Origin: Ailanthus altissimus
Taxonomy: Eukaryota > Streptophyta > Magnoliopsida > Sapindales > Simaroubaceae
Length of the DNA stretch: 64,000 nt
NCBI GenBank assembly: GCA_946807835.1
Contig: OX327702.1
Coordinates: forward strand, 18,972,001 to 19,036,000
Direction of reading: 5' to 3'
This document shows positions 35,161 to 44,370 of the stretch, piece after piece. A program made the translations under genes and the position numbers. The notes under the pieces were generated by a model that worked only from the letters and a program-made list of their open reading frames with translations, did not search any database and had not been told where the DNA came from. Numbering within the stretch: the stretch's first letter is position 1; every line of letters starts with the position of its first letter.

Positions 35161-35879
35161 AGGCTACAAAATAAGAAATTAGATAAACAGTTTTGTAAAT
35201 TTCTTGAAGTTTTTAAGAAATTATATATCAATCTTCCTTTTTTAGATGCGCTTGAATAGATGCCTAGCTATATCAAGTTTATGAAGTGCATCCTTTCAAA
35301 AAGACAAGACTAGAGGATTATGAGATAATAACATTGATAGAGGAGTGTAGTTCCATTCTTCAGAAAAAGCTATCGCCTAAGCTCAAAGATCCCAGAAGCT
35401 TTACCATACTATATTCCACTGGCAATAATGATCTTGGTAAAGCTCTGTGTAATCTAAGAGCAAGCATTAATCTCATGCCCTTCTCTATTTACAACAAATT
35501 AGGTTTAAGATAAGCAAAGCCCATTAATGTCACACTCATATTTGTTGACTGATCTTTTGCCTACTCGAAGGAAATTATAGAGGATGTGCTAGTAAAAGTG
35601 GATAAGTTCATCTTTCTTGTAAATTTCATCATTCTAGACATGGAAGAAGATAAAGAGATCTCCATCATCCTTGGAAAATCCTTGCTAGCCACTGGACTAA
35701 TGATCATCGATGTTCAAAAAAGAGAGTTGACTGTAAGAGTGCAAAAGGACACCGTTACTTTCAAAGTCTTTAAAGAAATCAAGTTGTCATCTAAGAGTAA
35801 CAACTGTTGTAGCATTAATATAGTATACCCAAAACCCAAACAACTCAAAGATATGGAGACATTGAATCTTTACATCTAA
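35161..35879 (+). pseudogene. Ath-A aspartic protease
   Basis: Order: KLDKQFCKFLEVFKKLYINL (from 35175), MPSYIKFMKCILSK (near 35260-35300), EECSSILQKKLSPKLKDP (35340-35395), then LGKALCNLRASINLMPFSIY (35433-35492), and VLVKVDKFIF...ILDMEEDKEISIILGKSLLA and ELTVRVQKDTVTF. This is the retroviral-type protease of Athila-like elements, which cleaves Gag-Pol. The active site Asp-Leu-Gly reads Asn-Leu-Arg (Asn codon 35451-35453), so it would be inactive even without the frameshifts near 35290 and 35513. Ath-B still keeps the intact residues. Confidence 0.85.
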
Positions 35880-36165
35880 CAAAAAAAGCATTAAAGCATT
35901 GAAGAAAGAGAAAGAAGAAAAGGGAGCAGCACTTTAAATAAAGGATCATAGAGAAAGACACGAGAGAATCACTTCCCTGGTCTAAGATTAAAGTCTTTCC
36001 AAGGTCTAATTACAAATATATGAAAGCCAAAGGAGAGGAGAGCCAACAAGATCACATATAAGGATACTTTCACCATCATCTTTGATCCACCATAAGAATG
36101 AAAGAAGCCCCATCAAGTCGACGATGTTAAATTCAACCTTTCTTAAAAAGCAACCCAAGTAATTT
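35880..36165 (+). pseudogene. Ath-A residual pol tail
   Basis: Directly after the protease come scraps such as SKIKVFPR (near 35985), resembling SRLKLFPGKL at the end of Athila-like pol, then the AAAGCAACCCAAG motif at 36149-36161, which in this family marks the junction of coding and 3' non-coding sequence (..GGCAACCCAAG). RT, RNase H and integrase, normally about 3 kb, are missing between protease and this point. Confidence 0.5.
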
Positions 36166-37708
36166 ATATTTTAGATTTGCTTTAGTTTTAGTTTTAGTTA
36201 CTTTAGTTTCTTTTTTTATAGGAATAAAATAATAAGTCAAGCATTCAAAGAAGCAACACGAATATTTATAAGCATTGGAAGTAAAGGAAATCGTGGTCAC
36301 ATTCATCAGAACACGATGTTGTAATGCTTAAATTACATTTACTATGGATATTTTCTTACTTTAAGTATATTTTTTGACATTGATGACAATGTCTAATTTA
36401 AGTTTAGAGGTGAAAAACACTTAACTTGTGTTTATTTTAGTTGCATGAATTGATCGGTCATCTTGTAGGTTAAATGTTTTTTTTAGTTGTTAGTTTTGGT
36501 TGAGAAGATGATCATTAATCTATGATAAGAAATAGAATATTGACTGAATTTATTTTCACAAGACTCTAGGAAATGATAGACGCTTAAGATAATTCTTATA
36601 TCATGAATTTGGGACTAAATTCAACTTTATTTTTGATCTCTTATTCTTAAGCACATTGAGATAAGCTTATATCAGTTGAATTTTTTTGCTTAGAGATCAA
36701 TACTCTAGAACTTGCTTGATTACTACTTGAGGCATAATTCTAGAAAACACATGAATAGAAAAATGACATTATGCAATCTTTAGACCGATTAAGCCTTTTT
36801 TAGCTTACCATAAAATGTACATTTATCCCTAGTTACCCTTTTGATCCTTAATCCCATGTTTTCTATTTAACTACATTACAAGCTAATAGATTTTAAGCTT
36901 ATTTATCCTAAAATTACCTGTAACACCATAAACCTTGAGTTTACTTAAAAATATTCTCAAAATGAAAAAAGATGTGGCTGTATATGTGAAAAGCGTACTG
37001 AAGTGGAAGGCAATAAATCTTAAAGGTATTTATCAATCTAAGTTTGGGGGTATCTATTAAATAAAAGAGAGACATATCTTTAAAGCACAATGACCCTGGC
37101 TTAAGAAAAGAAAAAATTCTTTTAATAAGAGTAATTAAAAGAAAGATGAAAATATCATAAGTTTGAGTAAGGACATAAATTTAGGAGAAAACTAATCAAG
37201 AGATTTATAGGTAAAGTCAAGAGTTCATAATGTGATTAACTTTATATATATAAATATATATATATATATGAATATTTATATCCCACCTTGACCCTAGTCT
37301 TATATTACAAGCTAATTAAAGTTCTAAATAGATCGCTATACATATGTCTTTCTACATTAGTGGAGAGTAGTATGAAAAGTAAGCTTATGGTAATGTATTA
37401 TGAATAGAATATACCGAGACATCAACTTTATGTACTTCTTTAAGTATTTAGTAAATCTATATTTTATTTAAATAATTACTTGCTTATTGCACACACACAT
37501 AAAAGTGATCAATTATAGAGGAGAATGAAGAACTTGATAAATGGTATAATGATTTATTATGAGTTGTATATTGCATTCTGAAAAGATTAGTGTCATTTCA
37601 ATAGAATTTAAGACAATAAGGATGATCGTCTAATCAACCAAGCTTGTTTTTAGTTTTTAAGTTTTTATATAGAGCAAATAATAAGTTGTGATTATCTATT
37701 TTTGTTTT
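36166..37708 (+). other. Ath-A 3' non-coding region
   Basis: About 1.5 kb without coding traces. It contains two internal polypurine-like motifs, AAGTTTAGAGG (36400-36410) and AAGTTTGGGGGTAT (37040-37053), besides the functional-position one at 37731, and an AT microsatellite near 37250-37268. I see no envelope-like ORF. Confidence 0.6.
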
Positions 37709-37745
37709 GCTCGAGGACGAGCAAAGTCTTAAGTTTAGAGGTATT
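37709..37745 (+). other. Ath-A hairpin motif and polypurine tract
   Basis: GCTCGAGGACGAGC (37709-37722) is a 5-bp stem (GCTCG/CGAGC) with a 4-base loop. Eight bases later the purine-rich AAGTTTAGAGGTATT (37731-37745) abuts the 3' LTR. The polypurine tract primes second-strand DNA synthesis. A CTCGAGGACGAGC-plus-AAGTTTGGGGG arrangement before the 3' LTR is known to me from many plant Ty3/gypsy elements, so the hairpin is probably functional rather than chance. Confidence 0.75.
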
Positions 37746-39152
37746 TAACAATGGCGTAAATGCACTAGTATATTTAGCACTCCGAACTTAATTTTTGCTC
37801 CAAATTATGAATATTTAGCTTCTTATTTTTTATTTTTTATTTTTAATCATAAATAGGTGCACGAGGCAAAATGTGATGACTCAGAACAAACGGAAGGTAA
37901 AACGGATGAGAAACGCTAAAGTTACATTGAAATTACGAGACCCGAGCAACCCAAGCCTGGGCCTTGCGAAGTCCAAGGTAAAAAGCTAAGAACTGCGGTG
38001 CACAACCCCAGCATTGCAAAGCCTAGGTGACTTCCTTCATTGTCACAAAGCCTAGGTTCGAGCACTAAAGCGCTCAGCCCCCATCACTGCGCACTCTTGC
38101 GACAAATAAAATACCCTCTTTTTGGTTCTATTTCGACTTGAATTCGAAGGCCCTCAACCTTAGGGTTTCTAAGACCTATAAAAGCACTCTTTTTTTGAGT
38201 CAAAACATAAACTTTAAAAGAGGTAAAATTTAGAGAAATAATTCACAACACAAAATTAAGAGATCAAAGCCAAGATTAAAGATTCAAGCTTAAAGTCAAG
38301 AAAGAAAAAGAAGCAACCCAAGACGTCTTCTTGATAACTTTTTCTTCTCTTTTCTTATCATTATGTTCTTGTTCTTGCTATTATTCACAGATTGTTTTGA
38401 TACTCTTGGATTAGTGATAAGCTAAAAGCTTTTGATCTACGGTTAGACTATTGAACCTAGTATGTAGTTGAATTTTGTTAATTCTTAGTTTATGAACTTA
38501 ATACATACAATTGATTCATTCTATCTTGAGTTTATTGCTTTCATTATATATTGCTAGTATTTTGAATGATTGAGGAACCATCATAAACTCAATGGAGGAA
38601 TTCATATGTTTAGCCTAAGATAGTTTGATATATGATCATAGGGTAAAACTATGAGTTTCATGTAGGATAGACATATACCTAGATGGCATGTATGGTATGA
38701 TTTAGACATGGTCTTAATGAATTACATTCTCATCTGATTACCATAGACATATAGGTAATTGTTTGAATACGTAATATAGTCACTCGACTATCGATAGAGG
38801 CTTGTGATGAGATTAGAGTCTAGCCAATCAATTTGTTTCAAGGGATTAATTAAAAGGTTAGTAAATCAGATGAAATACTAGAGGATAAGCCAAATCTCTA
38901 GAATGTTATTAATTGGTGAATTCAACTCTTTATTTGTTTGCTATTTAGTTTAGTTAAATTTGATAGAACTAGGTTAATTAGTTGAATTACAAAATTTGAT
39001 TTTTTTGAACAAAAATTAAGTAGATATAATTTTAATAATTTATTGATAACATTAGATTGTATAGTTCTTGTGGGAACGATGCTTGGACTTAAAATCCTAT
39101 ATTATTTTATATGATTGCTTGCACTTGTGCTTAAATATTATTACATACATCA
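37746..39152 (+). repeat. Ath-A 3' LTR
   Basis: 1407 bp, from TAACAATGGCG (decayed TGATAGGGGC) to ...CATACATCA. It is about 90 bases longer than the 5' LTR through small insertions, for example near 38370-38410 and 38670-38720. TATA box at 38176-38184. It is followed by the target duplication ATGCC. Confidence 0.9.
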
Positions 39153-40697
39153 ATGCCTATACAAGAGGAGCACAATTATCAACAAATGGTTCCCATACAA
39201 GATATTTATGTTTTGTTATGGATGCTTGAATATTTACAAAGTCTTTATGTTATTATTCTCATATGAGATACCTTCATGGAGTTCTTCTTATGTAAAATGC
39301 TTTCATAGCGTCATTTATATTAAGAAGCCTTCATGCATAGTTCCTATAAAAGATGCCTTCATAAAGTTGTTTCTATAGAAAATTCCTTCATGATGAGGTT
39401 ACCATAGAAGATGACTTCATGGTGAATTTTCTATAAAGACTTTCTCTCAAGAAGGAGTTTCTACAGAGGAATGCTTTAAATTGCAAAGCCATTAAATATA
39501 TGAAGCTAACGAATTACATTCAACAAAGTATTAGAAATACTATACAAGGGCCAAATACCCCTTTAAATGTTTCTTTACATCTACACACAAACACATCTAA
39601 AGGTAAAGTCATAAACATAGCTAGAGGCGCTTCTAGCATGCAAACATGCTCTGCTTCCCCCAAAGTGTAGAAAAAACTGAGATAGTCATAAAATACCAAT
39701 GTCCCTCCTTACTATAATTTGACTACTGCCAGACAACAATACAAGATAGCGAGGCAAAGACCTTCAGAATGTGAAGTAAGAAATACATACTCAACTAAGC
39801 CTTAGCAAGATAAATAGAGGTCAAATACTTATAAAAATTCCCCTTTACTTCTCTCAAACACATATCAACAATGCTTATGCAAACTATATCAAATGCTTCC
39901 TCTTACATTAATATTATCCCAAAAGCATAAGTAAAAGAGTAAAGAGAGAAGTTAAGTAGAAGGTTGTGCATACATACTTGCACCTACTTTAGTTGTACCT
40001 TACTTTTAGCCTAAAACGTTGTACAAGCCAACAAATTAAAGGATTATCCAAGCAAATAAAGTATGAAAACAAGAAGAAAAAAAATGTGGCTCAATAACCC
40101 CTATAAGTAGAAAAAGGTTAAAATGACGCTTATAAAACTCTCTCCATTTCATTATCTAGAACAAATACATAAATATAGAGTATATGTAAAAATATACTTC
40201 ACTATATATTTTACTCTTGATATATATGTATATATATATATTACACTACAAAAACACGAACAAAAAGTGAAAGAAATATAACATTTTAATTATGGTAATT
40301 TTTCTAGAAGAATAAGGTCTTAAAAAAAACATGTCCCTAGCAAACATTGAAAAACCAAGAAAAAAATACAAATTATTAGCAAATAGGCTACAATCAACAA
40401 CCTGGCCCTCAACCTCATTGGTAGCTTTAATATTTTCCCCATCTACACGATAGTCTATAAAGAGTAAGTTTGCCTTGGATTTCTTTAAATTATTGTCTAG
40501 CTTGAACTACAACTAGCTTAACTCGTGCTTTACCAATATCAGCATAATAATTCTGCAAGACATACTCTTTTATTTTGATGAAGCCATAAGCAATTTAGGC
40601 CAGTTTGTTAACATATTTAGTAAAACCAATCACTCTAGCATCTTTATAGGCAATTGTTCCATCTTAACTAAATTCATGTAGTGAAGCATCATGTTTA
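39153..40697 (-). mobile_element. Tat-1 fragment 7: 3' region with antisense ORF trace
   Basis: This resumes Tat-1 after Ath-A. It first has a 28-29-bp tandem array (39269-39450), then AT-rich sequence parallel to Tat-3 60480-61080. On the minus strand at 40640-40450, a frame reads DARVIGFTKYVNKLA, one stop, IAYGFIKIKEYVLQNYYADI, GKARVKLVVVQARQ, one stop, FKEIQGKLTLYRLS. The equivalent frame in Tat-3 lies at 61300-61090, also antisense to gag-pol. The heptad-like spacing suggests a coiled coil. The strand given is that of this ORF. The element itself is on plus. Confidence 0.6.
39269..39450. repeat. 28-29-bp tandem array, about 6-7 units
   Basis: Units of the form CCTTCATGGAGTTCTTCTTA plus TGTAAAATG, and CCTTCATAAAGTTGTTTCTA plus TAGAAAATT, follow each other at 28-29 bases. 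A fainter version (CCTTTATGAATT..) occurs in Tat-3 at about 58880-59050. Confidence 0.7.
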
Positions 40698-40985
40698 AGT
40701 TGAGATTTATGCTCATGTGTCATCCCAATTTTGTATGAATATTGTATTTTCATACTTATGTAAAAATTAATATTTTATTAAAACACTACTTATTTCTTAT
40801 AAGGTAATATGCTCGTAATATTTCAGACATTGTATTGATCTGAAGGACTTCAGATAAGGTCTAAAAAAATTAGAACCTTGTCTGAAATGGGATTCTGCTG
40901 CATTGCTTGTGAGACATATAATATTTAAAATGCACACATTAACCCATTATACGGCGCACACGCACATAACACCCAATAATTTATA
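40698..40985 (+). repeat. Miniature Copia-type LTR (D5), internally deleted
   Basis: The left part (TGTCATCCCAATTTTGTATG at about 40718) matches the start of D1 at 13920-13950, and the right part (ACACATTAACCC...) matches the last 150 bases of D1 at 16020-16090. About 1.9 kb between them is missing. It splits Tat-1 fragments 7 and 8. Confidence 0.6.
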
Positions 40986-41691
40986 TGCTGCATAAAGAAA
41001 ATTTTAAAGGTTGGCATCATGACACATTCAACAATAAAACCTAGGACCATTTTTACTAATTTTTCCAACAGAGGAATAGTTTTAGTGGAACCAAACATCC
41101 ATCTAAAGTCCCATTCTTAACACCAAAATAATGAAGGAATCTATGCAAGGGGTTAAGTCATTCTAAATAGCCTAAAAATTGTTATTGAACATATTTGTAA
41201 AAGTAGCAATAATTTAAGCAAAAATTTAGGGAGTACAAGCAACAACCCCTTCAAAACAAAAGGGGTGTGTGTTTATATATATAGGAGAAATGAAGTTAGC
41301 TTAATGATGTTAAAACAAATTAAGTATGCTAGACTCAAATACTAAGAAACAAAGAATTATAGTAACACCACACCAATATTAGATTTAGTAATAGGGATTT
41401 TATCCTCTTAACATAAGTTACAAAAGGAGTTTTCTTAAGGGTCTCTGCCTCTAGGGTAGATCAAATATTACAAAAGGAAAAAACATGCCATAAGAACCAA
41501 TTGACCATTGCCCAACAAGAAACACGAGAGACAAGATCAAAAAATAAAAATGTTTACAACATGAGATGGAACATGGTGTCTCTTGGAATGAGGGGGTTTT
41601 AGAAAGTGAATATTCAACAAAACAAGTGAAACACAACTTCACAATTAAGAGAAAAGTAGAAAAAGAAAACTATATATCATAGTCAAAATAC
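40986..41691 (-). mobile_element. Tat-1 fragment 8: continuation of antisense ORF region
   Basis: This is parallel to Tat-3 61400-61760, with shared blocks around AACCCCTTCA...AAA (41245 and 61655) and the short motif CCTTTGTAA..GGAAT before it. The expected minus-strand protein is too decayed to read. A 63-codon minus frame (41451-41642) shows no motif I know. The fragment ends at a solo LTR with a target duplication. Confidence 0.5.
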
Positions 41692-43403
41692 TGTTAGGAG
41701 TGTGTCCGACATTAAGATACTATTAAAAATAAATAATAGATGTTATCCATTCAATTTTACATTTGCAATTTTGATTGTTTTTTATTCAAATATCAAGAAA
41801 TTCTTTGATTATTATATGTAACCTTAAACTTAGTATATAATAGTTATATACAAGAGAATTAAGTTTAAGCATAATAATTTAAACAAGTCCTTAATATGAA
41901 TGAAGACGGAAACTTCATTTGATAGACTATAAATGCAATCTATTTGTATAATTTATATAATGGTTTTATCCGAATCATTTTATGTGGTGACATAGAAAAT
42001 GAAGGCTCTTTGTATAATGTTGATTATATAGGACTGGACTATAATAAAATTAATTCTCTGTTAATCTCTGTTAGTATATAAAATTTATTTTATCACAATA
42101 TAATTATATTTATTAAAATTGAATTAATCTTAATTATGAGTTATTAATGAACTCATATTCATTGAGTTATATTTATTAATTTACAAGGAAAAGATTGTAA
42201 AAAACTTTTAGTCAATTACTAAACATTTTATAAATATAATGAAATGGATGACTGGAACATTTCTTACAAATATAGAATCGACTCATTGTGAAAAAAAATT
42301 AGATAAATTGTTCCCTTAATAATTGATTCTGGTATTGAACATAATGAGCTCTTAGTTTTTTTTAACAGTTAAAGAAATAATCAATTTGTGAATTTCACAA
42401 TTAAATGTTCAAAATATTATTAATATGGATCAGGGATAAAAATATAATTAGATAGATTTATGAACATTCGACCTAACTCTAATTATGAATAATTGTGGAT
42501 GGTTGATATATATGAATGATTATTAAATAGATAAAGACAGATTTTTGTTTTTTAATTTATTTACAAAATTAAGAGTTTAGTTTTATATTTTTGGTGGAGT
42601 AATATAAAGTTAATAAATAAAATCATATTGATTAAAGAGTTTAATCAAATATTTTAATTTATTGGAGTTTAATTTTATAGGTCCATCAAGTCTTAATGTT
42701 GACTCCATAAAATAATAAAATGGATTGTTGGATTAATTATTGAATCTAAAATATTAATTGGCCCAAAGTTAATTTCATTAAACTTATTAGGACCAATTGA
42801 TTAATTTTATTGACTCATGTTTAATTTAATTAAATTTATTAGGCCCAATCTATAATAGTTATGAAAATAATTAAATAATTAGATTATTTATTTAAATTAA
42901 ATAATTAGATTATTTAACTAAATTAGATAATTAGATTGTTTGAATAATTATGAATTATCTAAATTATTTACTTAAAAATAACATTGGATATTATCCTAAT
43001 CCTCATCAGATAAGGATTTATCTTTTTAATTATCTAAAATAAAATAATATAAAAATATTATTTTATTATAATTTTATTAGGATTAAGAGTTTAGATAAAA
43101 AAAATTCAAGAATTCTTATATTATAAAAATGAGCTTTTAGAACCACTTTTTATATATTCTTCTTTTGTGCTTTCTTTTGGGATGAATTTTTTCTAGAGAG
43201 AAAAAATTAAAGAAAACAAAATTAGATCTTTCATAATAAATTAACTCATCTATATAAATAGTCAATTAGTGGGAGATGCAGTATGAAAAATTTATCGGTG
43301 TTAACAGAGAACATTTGTTAAAAATTTGCAACTAAAGTATCTTTCTTATACCTATTGTGCTAAATTAAAATAGACATAACGAATTTGTAAAATTGTTCTT
43401 ACA
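41692..43403 (+). repeat. Solo LTR F, unclassified
   Basis: 1712 bp, from TGTTAGGAGTGTGTCC to ...GTTCTTACA, with perfect 5-bp target duplications AATAC at 41687-41691 and 43404-43408. It is very AT-rich with many short ATTAAATAATTAG-type words (42860-42970). There is no coding domain and no relation to the other LTRs in the window. The TGTT..ACA ends fit an LTR, and the orientation follows the TG start only. It may be Copia-type. Confidence 0.7.
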
Positions 43404-44370
43404 AATACAATATGCTTACCAGACTCCTCGACACTCTTTTTACCTTGGAGAGCTTACAGCTTAGCTTTGAAATATTTTCCCTCCTCTATCCTACTAGCAA
43501 GAGGTGGGAAAATATTTTCCTTTTTAGAGGCTTAACACTTCTCTACGCAGTAGCCTCAATGGTAGACTTAAGAGAGAGTTATGGTAGCAGCATGAGCTTA
43601 TAGCTCGAAGTCTCTATGGACTATAACAACTTTCTCCTCATCCTTATGGCCTACACCACCCTCTTTACCTTATCAATCTTCCTAATTACATCCTCAGAAG
43701 ATTCACCTTTCTCCTATTAATTGAGGAAAATAAGCCAATTAGCAAATAACAAAACGAAAGTAAACATCACAGAAGAATACAACTTCAAATTCTAACAATA
43801 TACTTTAGACATAAAACCTACAGACTCATTTTTCTCCCTCTCAAAGATAAGAACCTCCTCATCTGAAGATTTCTCAGGGCTAAATAAGTCTCACACTCAA
43901 CTTGTTCTTCCGAAAAAAGAGACCTCATTGATTGGCAAGTGTGCCAATTTGAGGCTCTTTTTGATAGCTTATCGCTTCTCCTAAGCATAATAGAAATAAG
44001 AAAACATCACTCATCAGGAGATTTAAAAGAGGATGAAAGAATGAAAAGATTTCTACCAGCACTCAAGGTCTTTTTAGTAGCAACCTTCTTATTCATAGCA
44101 AACCTACTACTGAAGTAAGCACGAGCACCTAGGGTGTGCCACTTCCCGTACACCTTAGCCATGGGAAAAGGGTGGCTGACTTTAACCCATCTGGACCTCG
44201 TACTCAAGGTCTTGGAGGGTTCTGCTATTTTTAATATTACTGTCTACCCTAGGTGCATTTGGTTGCACAAACGCCTTCCTAGTAAAAAGTCTTATTGCAT
44301 CTAGGTTCTGATAGAAATGAAGGTTAGGAATTCTTTGGTCATCTTTACTTATAATGGTTTTTCCCAATAT
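43404..44370 (-). other. probable Tat-like antisense-ORF remnant, unresolved
   Basis: Two short minus-strand frames (44367-44182 and 44207-44007) overlap and share the boundary region, reading PNLHFYQNLDAIRLFTRKAF and HTLGARAYFSSRFAMNKKVA among others. I recognise no family. The position beyond Tat-1 fragment 8 makes it a candidate N-terminal part of the Tat-1 antisense ORF, but it could equally belong to Tat-2. The rest, 43404-44000, has no readable protein. Confidence 0.35.

Larger units (their letters stand above)
31087..39152 (+). mobile_element. Complete Athila-like element Ath-A, gag-pro only
   Basis: Both LTRs are present (31087-32400, 37746-39152) with perfect 5-bp target duplications ATGCC at 31082-31086 and 39153-39157. 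Order: 5' LTR, tRNA-Asp-type primer site (32407-32423), gag, protease, short pol tail, about 1.5 kb of non-coding 3' sequence, polypurine tract (37731-37745), 3' LTR. RT, RNase H and integrase are absent, so it is a non-autonomous deletion derivative. A reversed solo LTR (33606-34543) sits in gag. The LTRs differ by roughly a tenth or more in stretches I aligned by eye, so the insertion is old. It lies inside the 3' region of Tat-1. Confidence 0.9.

Noticed and set aside
36166..37708. envelope-like ORF downstream of pol in Ath-A
   Set aside because: Some Athila elements carry one, but I find no frame longer than a few dozen codons and no membrane segments here.
39115..39378. 87-codon open frame on plus
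   Set aside because: It starts inside the Ath-A 3' LTR, crosses the target duplication and runs through the 28-29-bp array, so it cannot be one gene.
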